Assembly (NCBI GenBank): GCA_947589485.1
Contig: CANQBK010000003.1
Coordinates: 1-57,925 of the forward strand
From: an uncultured Clostridia bacterium
Lineage (GTDB): Bacteria > Bacillota > Clostridia > Oscillospirales > Acutalibacteraceae
Direction of reading: 5' to 3'
Length of the DNA stretch: 57,925 bases
Shown here: positions 25,355-34,257 of the stretch, piece after piece
Layout of the letters: the number at the start of each line of letters is the position of its first letter
Numbering within the stretch: position 1 is the stretch's first letter
Program-made: the position numbers and the translations under genes
The notes under the pieces: model-generated
Databases searched by the model: none
What the model saw: the letters and a program-made list of their open reading frames with translations, nothing else
What the model was told of the DNA's origin: nothing

Positions 25355-25942
25355 ATGTCAAATAAAAGTGAGGAATTTGAAAAACTGAAAAAACAGTGCC
25401 TTGAATGTCGCAACTGCGGATTGTGTGAAACCCGAAACAATGTTGTTTTCGGTGTGGGCGTTGACAATGCCGAGGTTATGTTTATAGGCGAGGGTCCCGG
25501 TGAAAACGAGGATTTACAGGGTGAACCGTTTGTCGGACGCGGCGGACAGCTTCTTGACAAAATGCTTGCCGCCGTTGACCTTGACCGTCACAAAAATATA
25601 TATATCGCAAACATTGTAAAATGCCGTCCTCCAAAAAACAGGGACCCGCTTCCCGAAGAACAGGAGCAATGTATAAAATGGCTCCGCCGACAATTCGCCG
25701 TTCTCAGACCGAAAATTATAGTCTGTTTGGGACGCATTGCCGCCGCAAAGGTAATAAAGCCCGACATTAAAATAATGAAAGAACACGGCACCTTTTTTGA
25801 AAAGGGCGGAGTGCTTATGATGCCCATACTCCACCCGGCAGCTCTGCTCAGGAACCCGAACAACAAGCCTGCGGCATTTGAGGATTTCTTGAAATTGCAG
25901 GAAAAAATCAAGGAAATATGCGACCATACATACGAAGAATAA
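25355..25942 (+). CDS. Uracil-DNA glycosylase, family 4 (Fe-S type)
   Basis: 195-aa type-4 uracil-DNA glycosylase that excises uracil from DNA in base-excision repair. N-terminal cysteines (C15, C18, C21, C24 in CLECRNCGLCETR) and later ones near NIVKCRPP and EEQEQC fit the [4Fe-4S] site. The active-site block is FIGEGPGENEDLQGEPFVG and the uracil-binding loop is HPAALLRNP. GGAGG precedes the ATG. Family 4 enzymes are typical of Clostridia and thermophiles. The gene is not linked to other repair genes here. Confidence 0.93.
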   Translation: MSNKSEEFEKLKKQCLECRNCGLCETRNNVVFGVGVDNAEVMFIGEGPGENEDLQGEPFVGRGGQLLDKMLAAVDLDRHKNIYIANIVKCRPPKNRDPLPEEQEQCIKWLRRQFAVLRPKIIVCLGRIAAAKVIKPDIKIMKEHGTFFEKGGVLMMPILHPAALLRNPNNKPAAFEDFLKLQEKIKEICDHTYEE

Positions 25943-26043
25943 ATGCGGTCAAAACGGACGTTGAAAATCTTTTGGATTGGTTCATAATTTATTCTTTACA
26001 ATTTATAAAAACAGTTGTAAAATTATTTTATAAAAAAATAATA

Positions 26044-26060
26044 CTGTATTTTTAATACAG
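26044..26060 (+). promoter_or_regulatory. Palindrome before pduL
   Basis: CTGTATT-TTT-AATACAG is a perfect 7-bp inverted repeat ending 16 bp before the pduL start and just before its TTGGAG ribosome binding site. It may be an operator or an mRNA hairpin affecting translation. The 130 bp upstream is very AT-rich, with a plausible TTGTAA-N17-ATAATA promoter. Confidence 0.45.
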
Positions 26061-26076
26061 AGATTGGAGTATAAAA

Positions 26077-26646
26077 ATGAAAGTCATTGTTGAAACATCG
26101 GCACGCCACGTTCACGTTACGCAGGAAACTCTTGAAATTCTGTTTGGAAAGAACGCACAGCTTACAAATAAAAAGGACCTTTCACAGCCCGGTCAGTTTG
26201 CCTGTCAGGAAAAGGTTACCATAGTAGGACCAAAGGGTCAGATGGCAGCCTCAATTTTGGGTCCTGTTCGTTCCGCAAATCAGGTCGAAGTTTCGCTTAC
26301 GGAGGCTCGTAAGCTGGGAATTGCCGCACCCGTTAAAGAATCCGGCGACATTGCCGGTACACCGGGCTGTAAACTTGTTGGTCCCGAGGGAGAAATTGAA
26401 ATAGATTGCGGAGTTATCGCCGCAAAAAGACATATACACCTTGACCCCGAAACCGCAGAGAAATTTGGCGTTAAGGATAAGCAAATTGTAAGCGTTTCAA
26501 CGGGCGGAGAGGGCAGAAAGCTCGTATTCGGTGATGTTGTTATAAGGGTAAGCCCGAAGTTTGCTCCGGCAATGCACATTGATACCGACGAGGCTAATGC
26601 CGCAGCGATTGCAGGCAATGTTGAGGGCGAAATTATCGTTGACTAA
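26077..26646 (+). CDS. pduL: Phosphate propanoyltransferase (PduL-type phosphotransacylase)
   Basis: 189-aa PduL-family enzyme that interconverts acyl-CoA and acyl-phosphate (propionyl or acetyl) with inorganic phosphate. Two beta-barrel repeats carry the zinc-binding histidine motifs SARHVHV (residues 8-14) and AKRHIHL (about 128-134), and a third histidine lies in MHIDTDEANA near the C-terminus. It lacks the N-terminal microcompartment-targeting peptide, and no shell or diol dehydratase genes are near. A stand-alone housekeeping role in acetate/propionate metabolism, in place of or beside Pta, is likely. Confidence 0.94.
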   Translation: MKVIVETSARHVHVTQETLEILFGKNAQLTNKKDLSQPGQFACQEKVTIVGPKGQMAASILGPVRSANQVEVSLTEARKLGIAAPVKESGDIAGTPGCKLVGPEGEIEIDCGVIAAKRHIHLDPETAEKFGVKDKQIVSVSTGGEGRKLVFGDVVIRVSPKFAPAMHIDTDEANAAAIAGNVEGEIIVD

Positions 26647-26798
26647 AACAAAATAACGGTGTCTGCCGCAAAGATTCGGTCAAAACCTTTCAAAGGCTTA
26701 TAACCGACAAAGCCTTGCTTACTTTCAACAAACGGCAGATATTCCGCAATAAAAATCCGTTCCGCAAGAGGCAGGACACTGCCGACGGAATGTACATT

Positions 26799-26836
26799 AA
26801 AAGGGGTCGCCTCCGTAAATGAGGTCGACCCCTTTT
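26799..26836. terminator. Bidirectional terminator between pduL and the MmcQ-GNAT gene
   Basis: An 11-bp perfect outer stem AAAAGGGGTCG/CGACCCCTTTT plus a 3-bp inner CTC/GAG lies between two convergent genes and has A/T tracts on both flanks. Upstream, 26757-26790 holds another hairpin (TCCGT...ACGGA outside, GGCAG/CTGCC inside) without a T-tract. Confidence 0.88.
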
Positions 26837-26840
26837 CATA

Positions 26841-27752
26841 TTATAAATACAACTCATATTTACACTCTTGCTTTATTTCATCGGAACATCTGTTTTTTCT
26901 GCCCCCATACATTTCCGATAAATTCATACCCAATTTTTCCATAACTCTTATTGACGGTTTGTTGTCGCTGTCACATTGAGAAACGTATTTGAAAATACTC
27001 AAATATTTCACAAAAATCTCTATAACCGCCTTACTCGCTTCATAGGCGTATCCGTTTCCCCAATATCTTTTGTCGATTATCCAAGCAAGTTCGCCACATT
27101 CAAACATTTTATCAAAATATACACTCACAGCGCCAATTTGCACATTGTTGAGCATTACCGCAAATTCATAATACTCCGGCAGTTCTTTTTCCCATTCGTT
27201 TTCCGCATTACGCAAAAAATCCATAACTTCTTCCTTGCTTTCATAAGGTAAGAAAAACATATATTTAGTATTTTCCGTGTCTGTTGAATAATTAAATACT
27301 GTTTCAAAATACTCGGTACCGATAGGTTTAAGCGTCAATCTTTTTGTTTTGATTTCGGTAAATTTACTTTTTGATTCCGAGTAAAATTTTTTTCTCAGCT
27401 CTCTGCGGACTTTTTGTGAAAATTTGTAAAAAACTCTTTTATATGCCAAATCTATCATTTTAAACAATTCGTAATCGGGTATTTTTTCGATATAAACGGT
27501 ATTCCAATAAGGCTGTTGACTCGGAGGACAATGGTAACCCCTTACTACGGCATCGGGATACAGACTCCGAAAAAACTCACCGTCCTCCTTTGTGCATTTT
27601 AATGTTATCTTGCAGTCATTTTTGTCAGGGTATATTTGTGCAAATATTTTACCGTTCAATTTATAGCATATAGGTATTTCCCCGAAAGGGCAGTCACGAT
27701 AAGCACCCCTTTTGTCCGAGCAATATTGTTCCAATTTTTTAACGTCAAACAT
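26841..27752 (-). CDS. MmcQ/YjbR-GNAT fusion acetyltransferase
   Basis: 303-aa two-domain protein. Residues about 1-115 fit MmcQ/YjbR (FGEIPICYKLNGKIFAQIYP, RGYHCPPSQQPYWNTVYIEK, a final YELFKMIDLAYKRV helix). Residues about 132-303 are a RimJ/RimL-type GNAT acetyltransferase with IKTKRLTLKPI at the start, LAWIIDKRYWGNGYAYEA (acetyl-CoA loop) and CDSDNKPSIRVMEKLGM. The substrate is unknown. AGGGG precedes the ATG. It lies between two strong terminators and is monocistronic. Confidence 0.88.
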   Translation of the reverse strand: MFDVKKLEQYCSDKRGAYRDCPFGEIPICYKLNGKIFAQIYPDKNDCKITLKCTKEDGEFFRSLYPDAVVRGYHCPPSQQPYWNTVYIEKIPDYELFKMIDLAYKRVFYKFSQKVRRELRKKFYSESKSKFTEIKTKRLTLKPIGTEYFETVFNYSTDTENTKYMFFLPYESKEEVMDFLRNAENEWEKELPEYYEFAVMLNNVQIGAVSVYFDKMFECGELAWIIDKRYWGNGYAYEASKAVIEIFVKYLSIFKYVSQCDSDNKPSIRVMEKLGMNLSEMYGGRKNRCSDEIKQECKYELYL

Positions 27753-27768
27753 AGAAATTTTCCCCTGT

Positions 27769-27807
27769 CAAAAAGCCGGTCAGTAAACGTAAAATACTGA
27801 CCGGCTT
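27769..27807 (-). terminator. Terminator of purL
   Basis: Perfect 13-bp stem AAGCCGGTCAGTA (27773-27785) with 27795-27807. On the minus strand it is followed by TTTTTGACA; stop codon of purL is 6 bp away. Confidence 0.9.
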
Positions 27808-27813
27808 CTTATT

Positions 27814-30800
27814 TTACTTAAAATAATTTACTCCACTTTCAAAGATTTTCTGATCCTTTTCAAACGGTACATTGAAATAAAGGTTATCGCCTTTGCGTTC
27901 GGAGTGACCCATTTTACCCAAAACACGTCCGTCAGGATCTGTAATTCCCTCAATCGCACAAATTGAACCGTTGGGATTGTACTCAATATCCGACGCAACA
28001 CTGCCCGTGGGATCAACATACTGAGTAGCAATCTGTCCGTTTTCTATAAGCCTTTTCAGTACATCATCGTCCGCAACAAATCTGCCCTCGCCGTGTGAAA
28101 TCGGTACGGCAAACATATCTCCCGCATTGACCGACGAAAACCACGGGGATTTTACCGATGTGACCCTTGTATATGCCATTCTTGAAATATGTCTTCCGAC
28201 TGTATTGAATGTAAGCGTGGGGTCGTTTTCCTTTAGCTCGGTTATTTCACCGTAAGGCACAAGTCCCAATTTTATAAGGGCTTGAAAACCGTTGCATATT
28301 CCGAGCATAAGACCGTCGCGTTTTTTCAGAAGAGTGTTTACCGCTTCGGATACACGGGGATTCCTAAATGTTGTCGCAATAAACTTACCTGAACCGTCAG
28401 GCTCGTCACCGCCCGAAAATCCTCCCGGAAGCATAATTATTTGAGATTGATTTATGAGTTTTACCATTTCTTCAATGGTTTCCTCAATTGCGCTTGGCGT
28501 AAGGTTTCTTACAATAAGCAGTTCAGGCTCTGCGCCTGCCTTTTTAAACGCTCTCGCCGTATCGACCTCACAGTTTGTTCCGGGGAACACAGGTATAAAC
28601 ACCTTAGGTTTGGCGGTCTTTATTGTCGGTGACAGACCGCTCCTTTTGTTATAAAGCGGAACATCGCATTTTGTTTCGGGGCATACCGCCTTTGTCGGGA
28701 ACACGCCCTCCAATTTCTTTGTCCATTCTTCGATAAGTTCGTCTATTTCAAACACTGAACCGTTGACGGTTATTTTACCGTTATCTTCGGTCGTTCCGAG
28801 TTCATATACAGTTATTGAGCTGTCAAGCTGAGCGCCGTCGGCAAGTTCAAGCACAAGCGAACCGCTAAGAGGCGCAAAAAGCTCATCGTTTGTAAGTTCC
28901 TTTGCAAACCTGAAACCTATCTTGTTGCCAAAGCTCATTTTTGCTGCTGCGGCTGCCGCACCGCCCTCACGAACCGTCAAAGCGGCAAGGACTTTACCGG
29001 TATTCATAAGCCGATAAACCGACCTGTACATCGCTTTCAGCGCCTCCCAGTCGGGAAGAAGCGTTTCCTTGTTTTCGGGAACCGGTACATATACAACTCT
29101 TGAACCGCTCTTTTTAAATGCTGCCGAAACCGTCTTTGATGCTTTTGTCATTGCAACGGCAAAGCTGACAAGTGTGGGAGGTACGTCCAAATCTTCAAAC
29201 GAACCCGACATACTGTCCTTTCCGCCTATTGACGGCAGTCCGAGATTTATTTGAGCGACAAGCGAACCGAGGAGAGCCGCCGCAGGCTTGCCCCATCTTG
29301 AAGGCACATCGTGCAGGCGTTCAAAATATTCTTGGAAGGTCAGCCTTGCGGTAAGGGGATCCGCACCTATTGCAAGCAGTTTTGAAAGGGATTCAACAAC
29401 AGCGTAGGCAGCTCCATGGAACGGGCTCCATCTTGAAATTCCCGGAATATATCCGTAAGACATCGCCGTTGCGTCGTCTGTTTCACCGTCAAGCAGCGGA
29501 ATTTTTGCCGCCATAGCGTCCTCCGGAGTAAGCTGCGTAAAGCCGCCGAAAGGCATAAGAACCGTCGATGCGCCTATACTTGAATCAAATCTTTCGCAAA
29601 GACCCTTTTGGGAACATACTTCAAGCCTTGAAAGGTTAGCCTTGAACGCCTCTCCCGAATCCATATTCCGCAAAACCTCAGGAGCCTGTGAACGATAACA
29701 TTTGTCAATATCGGGAGCGCTTATAAACGCTTTCGACGTCTGAGTTACGCCGTTCGTATTAAGAAACTCACGGCTGAGGTCAACTATCGTTTTTCCGCGC
29801 CATTTCATTGTAAGCCTCGGATCTTCGGTAACAACCGCAACGGCGGTCGCCTCAAGGTTCTCTTTGTCGGCTTCTTCAATAAATTTCCTTACATCCGAAG
29901 GATCAAGCACAACTGCCATTCTTTCCTGTGATTCGGAAATGGCAAGCTCCGTACCGTCAAGTCCCTCATATTTTTTTGTCACCTTGTCAAGGTCTACCGT
30001 CAGTCCGTCGGCAAGCTCTCCTATTGCAACGCAGACTCCGCCTGCGCCAAAGTCATTGCAGCGTTTTATCATAGAAGAAACGGTTTTATTTCTGAAAAGT
30101 CTTTGAATTTTTCTTTCGGTAGGCGGGTTACCCTTTTGCACCTCGGCTCCGCAAGTTTCTATCGATTCCGTTGTGTGAGCCTTTGAAGAACCGGTCGCGC
30201 CGCCGCAGCCGTCACGTCCCGTGCGTCCTCCAAGCAAAACTATAACGTCATTTGGAACGGGAGTGTCGCGGACAACATTTTCTTTTGGTGATGCGCCGAT
30301 AACGGCTCCTATTTCAAGCCTTTTTGCCGCATATCCGCTGTCATAAAGTTCGGTTACCTGTCCCGTGGCAAGACCTATTTGGTTTCCGTATGAGCTGTAT
30401 CCGGCAGCGGCGCCCGTTGTTATCTTTCGTGACGGCAGTTTTCCCTCCATTGTCTTTTCAAACGGTACGGTAGGATCCGCCGAGCCCGTTACACGCATTG
30501 CCTGATAAACATAAGCACGTCCCGAAAGCGGATCTCTGATTGCTCCGCCCAAGCAGGTAGCGGCTCCGCCGAACGGTTCGATTTCAGTCGGGTGGTTATG
30601 CGTTTCATTTTTGAACTGGACTAACCATTTCTCGGTTTTTCCGTCAATCGTTACGGGTACCTCAATGGAGCAGGCGTTTATCTCGTCGCTTTGGTCAAGA
30701 TCGGGAATAAGTCCCCTCTTTTTGAGCAGCTTCATTCCGATAAGAGCCATATCCATAAGCGATACGTCTTTTTCCGTATCCTTGCCGTAAACCTCATCTC

Positions 30801-31581
30801 GGCTTTCGTAATAAAGGCGCAAAGCGTCCTCTATCGCTTTGGAAAGCGCACCCTTTTCCGTTTTTATTTCTTCAAGTCTTGTAAGAAATGTTGTATGGCG
30901 GCAATGATCCGACCAGTATGTATCAATAACACGAAGTTCCGTGACCGTCGGGTCCCTATGCTCTGTATCGCGGAAATAGTCACGGCAAAATTCAAGGTCC
31001 GAAAGCGTCATTGCAAATCCCATTGAATCAAAATAATTTTTCATTTCGTCGCCGTTCCATAACGTAAAGCCCTCAACAACGGCTACATCGTCGGGAACAT
31101 CGGCTTTCATATCAAGCGATTCGGGCTTTTCCTCGGACGCAAGGCGTGATTCCACGGGGTTTATAATATAGCCCTTTATTTTGGCAAATTCCGACTCGGT
31201 AATGCTGCCCTTTACCGCAACGAGCTTTGCGCTTACAACAACGGGTCTTTCTCCCTGTGTCAAAAGCTGAACGCACTGTGCCGCCGAATCGGCTCTTTGG
31301 TCATACTGACCCGGCAGGTATTCCGTTGCAAATATCCTGAAGTCCTTATCTTCCGGCAGGTTTTCATCATATACAATATCAACATTTGCCTCGCTGAAAA
31401 TCGTATTTTTTGCTTTTTCAAAGTTTTCTCCGTCAAGACCGCTTATGTCATAGCGATTTATGATCCTGACCTTTTCAACGTTTTTAAGTCCGAGATTGTT
31501 TTGAAAATCAGCCAAAAGATTCAAAGCCTCGACGTCAAAACCGGGACGTTTCTCAACAAAAATTCTTTTTACAGTTCCCAT
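27814..31581 (-). CDS. purL: Phosphoribosylformylglycinamidine synthase, single-chain
   Basis: FGAM synthase converts FGAR and glutamine to FGAM with ATP in purine synthesis. At 1255 aa it is the long form joining the PurS-like N-terminal part, two AIR-synthase-like halves (with ETHNHPTEIEPFGGAATC and IGGKDSMSGSF) and a C-terminal class I glutaminase with FPGTNCE, the catalytic cysteine in GICNGFQAL, and HGEGRF. Most Firmicutes split this enzyme into PurS, PurL and PurQ; the fused form also occurs in some Clostridia. ATG at 31581 is preceded by GGGTGG. No other pur genes are near. Confidence 0.96.
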   Translation of the reverse strand: MGTVKRIFVEKRPGFDVEALNLLADFQNNLGLKNVEKVRIINRYDISGLDGENFEKAKNTIFSEANVDIVYDENLPEDKDFRIFATEYLPGQYDQRADSAAQCVQLLTQGERPVVVSAKLVAVKGSITESEFAKIKGYIINPVESRLASEEKPESLDMKADVPDDVAVVEGFTLWNGDEMKNYFDSMGFAMTLSDLEFCRDYFRDTEHRDPTVTELRVIDTYWSDHCRHTTFLTRLEEIKTEKGALSKAIEDALRLYYESRDEVYGKDTEKDVSLMDMALIGMKLLKKRGLIPDLDQSDEINACSIEVPVTIDGKTEKWLVQFKNETHNHPTEIEPFGGAATCLGGAIRDPLSGRAYVYQAMRVTGSADPTVPFEKTMEGKLPSRKITTGAAAGYSSYGNQIGLATGQVTELYDSGYAAKRLEIGAVIGASPKENVVRDTPVPNDVIVLLGGRTGRDGCGGATGSSKAHTTESIETCGAEVQKGNPPTERKIQRLFRNKTVSSMIKRCNDFGAGGVCVAIGELADGLTVDLDKVTKKYEGLDGTELAISESQERMAVVLDPSDVRKFIEEADKENLEATAVAVVTEDPRLTMKWRGKTIVDLSREFLNTNGVTQTSKAFISAPDIDKCYRSQAPEVLRNMDSGEAFKANLSRLEVCSQKGLCERFDSSIGASTVLMPFGGFTQLTPEDAMAAKIPLLDGETDDATAMSYGYIPGISRWSPFHGAAYAVVESLSKLLAIGADPLTARLTFQEYFERLHDVPSRWGKPAAALLGSLVAQINLGLPSIGGKDSMSGSFEDLDVPPTLVSFAVAMTKASKTVSAAFKKSGSRVVYVPVPENKETLLPDWEALKAMYRSVYRLMNTGKVLAALTVREGGAAAAAAKMSFGNKIGFRFAKELTNDELFAPLSGSLVLELADGAQLDSSITVYELGTTEDNGKITVNGSVFEIDELIEEWTKKLEGVFPTKAVCPETKCDVPLYNKRSGLSPTIKTAKPKVFIPVFPGTNCEVDTARAFKKAGAEPELLIVRNLTPSAIEETIEEMVKLINQSQIIMLPGGFSGGDEPDGSGKFIATTFRNPRVSEAVNTLLKKRDGLMLGICNGFQALIKLGLVPYGEITELKENDPTLTFNTVGRHISRMAYTRVTSVKSPWFSSVNAGDMFAVPISHGEGRFVADDDVLKRLIENGQIATQYVDPTGSVASDIEYNPNGSICAIEGITDPDGRVLGKMGHSERKGDNLYFNVPFEKDQKIFESGVNYFK

Positions 31582-31607
31582 TTTGTCCACCCATCTCCGC
31601 ACATTTG

Positions 31608-31659
31608 ATTATACCGTTTTGTGCCGAAACAACGTGCGGTATTTTTTACAGGCACAAAA
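31608..31659 (-). promoter_or_regulatory. Possible purL promoter with inverted repeat
   Basis: On the minus strand TATAAT (plus 31608-31613) lies 27 bp upstream of the purL start. A perfect 9-bp inverted repeat TTTTGTGCC/GGCACAAAA (31617-31625 and 31651-31659, 25-bp spacer) covers the region where the poor -35 would be. This suggests an operator, but no purine regulator box that I know is matched. Confidence 0.4.
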
Positions 31660-31714
31660 ATTATCCGTAATGATTTTATCATATCCGACGCCGTTTTTCA
31701 AGGCATAGCCGAAT

Positions 31715-33340
31715 TTAAGCTCCACCGCCTTTTTTGCCTGACGCAAGGCGTATGAACCGATATATTCCGTCAGCAACAAACACAAGCCCTGCAAGCACGG
31801 AATAAAATACAATAGATGACGACGGCACCACAAGAATACTTAACCCCATAAGTGCAAACAGCATTGCCTTTGACATAAACCAAACATTATCGGGTAAATT
31901 ATCGGCGCCCCGAACACGTTCGGCATAATTGTATGCTGTACACAAAAAGGCAATTCCGAAAACGGTACTGCTGAGTATAAAAAGTGCGTTTTGCTTTAAA
32001 ATAATAATTGCGTAAACGGTAACCAGAGCAATGGCTGTATATACCCGCGATTGATTCTGCTTAAAATCCCAACCCGAATTTATAAGACATCGAACCGTTT
32101 TAAAAATATAAACGGAAATAATAAGGAACAATGCCGCGGCGACCGAAACAAGTATAAAAGTTTCGGGCAAAACCAAAAACAAAATACCGAAAAAAATTAT
32201 TGCGGCGGCTTTGGCGGCAGGCGATGATTTTAGGGTGCCTATTATTTTTGCATTTTTTATTTTTCGGAAAGTCCTGCCAAAAAGCGAGGACAGTGACAGA
32301 GGAGAAAATTTGTGTTTTGTCGGCTTTCCCTCGTCAACGATAAAGGAGCTTAATATTTTTTTGAAGTTGAATCCTTTTTTATCCGAAAAATCCTGCAAGG
32401 TCACAATACCCTTGGATTTAATAAAATCAAAAAGGCTGTCAACTATTTTCTTGCGTTCGTCTATTGTAATGCCGCCGAGCCACTGTCCGAGCGTTTGATT
32501 TATCCATACACTTTCCGGCGAATTTTCGTGACAGGTTTTCAAACCTCCGTCCTCCACCGTCCATGTAATCGGGTCGTGCTGAAGCATACCCAAAGCAGAG
32601 CTTTTTATTATTTTACAGTTATTGAACTGTGTATCGAATAATTTTCCTATAACGCAAAATTCGGGTATTATTTTTGTTGTTCTGCCCCTTATCCGTTCAA
32701 TATTTATATCTGTAAAAACGTCCTCACACAATCCCGGACCGTCGTTTATATATATGTGATTTATACGTTCCAAATCGTTTTCCGAAAGGTTTGAAGCCGT
32801 ATAAAGCGCAAGATTTCCGCCCTTTGAGTGACCGCCGAGAAAGAACGTATTATCCTTGTATTTTTCAAGCACGGCTTTTGTATATTTAAGTGACATATCC
32901 TGTGCCGCAGTTTTGCTGAACGACATAATAAAATCTTCTTTCCAGCCGACAAGGGTTTCGTCCGTTCCCCTAAATGCGATAAAGGAATGTTTCTTATCCG
33001 TATGGAACACCACCGCAGAAAATTGCAAATCTCTGCTTTCGTCATAAATATCAACATAATCCGACACTATAACATTTCCAAACCTGTCCGACTGAGAAGC
33101 GCAAAAAAGGAAATTCCTGTACCTGTCCACCGCTTTGTCGGCGGTTTTTATGTCCAGACCTTTATAGGACATTATCCTTGCGTACAAATCCCTTAGTGTA
33201 ATAAATTCATCACTGCCCAAAAAACCTTTCATATCAAGATATGAAAGCGTACAAAAAACAATGTTATCTACTTCGTTAAGCGGTCTTTCGTCAAAACTTA
33301 TGTCGCCGCGCCAGTTTACATAGCTTTCAATGTTATTCAT
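31715..33340 (-). CDS. DUF2974 (Mbeg1-like) alpha/beta hydrolase with membrane tail
   Basis: 541-aa protein. The N-terminal two thirds match the DUF2974/Mbeg1-like family: NNIESYVNWRGDISF, NEVDNIVFCTLSYLD, the lipase-like nucleophile elbow GGHSKGGNLAL, and DPITWTVEDGG. The C-terminal 170 residues add about four to five membrane helices. Hydrolase activity on lipids or esters is inferred from the GxSxG elbow; substrate is unknown. The frame continues upstream to 33562, but GGCGGTG before ATG 33340 and the family start favour this choice. A strong terminator separates it from the PAP2 gene upstream. Confidence 0.88.
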   Translation of the reverse strand: MNNIESYVNWRGDISFDERPLNEVDNIVFCTLSYLDMKGFLGSDEFITLRDLYARIMSYKGLDIKTADKAVDRYRNFLFCASQSDRFGNVIVSDYVDIYDESRDLQFSAVVFHTDKKHSFIAFRGTDETLVGWKEDFIMSFSKTAAQDMSLKYTKAVLEKYKDNTFFLGGHSKGGNLALYTASNLSENDLERINHIYINDGPGLCEDVFTDINIERIRGRTTKIIPEFCVIGKLFDTQFNNCKIIKSSALGMLQHDPITWTVEDGGLKTCHENSPESVWINQTLGQWLGGITIDERKKIVDSLFDFIKSKGIVTLQDFSDKKGFNFKKILSSFIVDEGKPTKHKFSPLSLSSLFGRTFRKIKNAKIIGTLKSSPAAKAAAIIFFGILFLVLPETFILVSVAAALFLIISVYIFKTVRCLINSGWDFKQNQSRVYTAIALVTVYAIIILKQNALFILSSTVFGIAFLCTAYNYAERVRGADNLPDNVWFMSKAMLFALMGLSILVVPSSSIVFYSVLAGLVFVADGIYRFIRLASGKKGGGA

Positions 33341-33430
33341 AAATTCACCGCCATATTTTTTACGGACATTATATATTAATGCCCGATTTTTTTCAAATAA
33401 TTCCAATAGTCGTGACATATTTCCGCCAAA

Positions 33431-33464
33431 AAAGAACAGCCGGTACTGTTTACCGGCTGCTCTT
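33431..33464 (-). terminator. Terminator of the PAP2 gene
   Basis: A 14-position stem AAGAaCAGCCGGTA/TACCGGCTGcTCTT (one mismatch, G-U on the minus strand) with a 5-nt loop is followed on the minus strand by TTTTTT, 19 bp past the stop codon. Confidence 0.9.
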
Positions 33465-33482
33465 GTTAAATTTGCAAAAACG

Positions 33483-34019
33483 TCAAAAATTAAAAAACGG
33501 TATATAGGCTGCGGCAGGAACGGCGGCAATACCGCAAAAAACTCCGGCAATCGCCCCAACAATGACGTCGGTAGGATAATGCACCATTATATATATCCTT
33601 GAAAAGGCAATAAGAAACGCAAAAATAAGAAACGGGACAAAAAGATATTGACAAGTAAAATACATTGCGGTCGATACCGCGAAAGAGGCTGCGGAATGTC
33701 CCGAAGGAAATGAATACTGCGGGGGATTTTTTATAAGTAAATAGCTTTCAAAATCCTTTTTGCAGGGGCGTACACGCCTTACAATATTTTTTATGGTTAT
33801 CTCACACAAAAGCCACGCAAAAAACATCGCAACAAGAACGGTACACCCCGTCAAGCGCATTTTGTTTATCAACAGCATCGGAACCGCCATTGCGAACCAT
33901 ATATATCCGTTGTTGCCCATTGAAGTAACCGTAACCATCAGCTTGTTGAGTGCAGGAGTACGCTTTTGTGCCAGACTTAACAGCACCTTATCGTCCCATG
34001 TCTGAATACGTTCAAGCAT
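33483..34019 (-). CDS. PAP2 family phosphatase
   Basis: 178-aa membrane phosphatase of the PAP2 superfamily. The three catalytic motifs are present: KNIVRRVRP, PSGHSA, and SRIYIMVHYPTDVIVG. Five to six hydrophobic helices surround them. Members dephosphorylate undecaprenyl pyrophosphate (BcrC-like) or phosphatidyl-type lipids; which one is not decided by sequence. GGAGAAAA precedes the ATG. It has a promoter about 95 bp upstream and a strong terminator downstream. Confidence 0.92.
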   Translation of the reverse strand: MLERIQTWDDKVLLSLAQKRTPALNKLMVTVTSMGNNGYIWFAMAVPMLLINKMRLTGCTVLVAMFFAWLLCEITIKNIVRRVRPCKKDFESYLLIKNPPQYSFPSGHSAASFAVSTAMYFTCQYLFVPFLIFAFLIAFSRIYIMVHYPTDVIVGAIAGVFCGIAAVPAAAYIPFFNF

Positions 34020-34112
34020 ATTTTTCTCCTCTCTCGTTTTTACATCGTTTTTATTATAACATAATTTTTATGAATTGACACTTAATAATTAAAAATTTTT
34101 TATTTCAATATA

Positions 34113-34140
34113 AGTATAAATATACCGGTTTTATTGTCAA
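34113..34140 (-). promoter_or_regulatory. Promoter of the PAP2 gene
   Basis: On the minus strand TTGACA (plus 34135-34140) and TATACT (plus 34113-34118) are spaced by 16 bp. The -35 lies right behind the spoVM stop codon. Confidence 0.65.
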
Positions 34141-34148
34141 ACATTTAT

Positions 34149-34244
34149 TCAGCCCGCAGGTTGGGCAGGCAATTTCTTTATTTTGAACATTTTTCTCAAA
34201 AAGAACGAAATAAACTTGGGATTGTCAACTACTACTATTTTCAT
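34149..34244 (-). CDS. spoVM: Stage V sporulation protein SpoVM
   Basis: A 31-aa ORF beginning MKIVVVDNPKFISFFLRKM. Against the 26-aa B. subtilis SpoVM (recalled sequence) it keeps M1, K2, P9, K10, F11, R17 and M19 in register. Proline 9 is the key residue of this curvature-sensing amphipathic helix, which docks the SpoIVA coat platform on the forespore membrane. GGAGGG lies 6 nt before the ATG. Position is decisive: it follows thiN in the same order as Bacillus (prkC-rsgA-thiN-spoVM). The C-terminal extension ending LPAQPAG is unlike Bacillus and is encoded by a small GC hairpin. Confidence 0.88.
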   Translation of the reverse strand: MKIVVVDNPKFISFFLRKMFKIKKLPAQPAG

Positions 34245-34257
34245 AAGTATCCCTCCG

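Noticed and set aside
31609..31833. 74-codon minus-strand frame overlapping the DUF2974 3' end
   Set aside because: No RBS or domain; overlaps the real gene in another frame.
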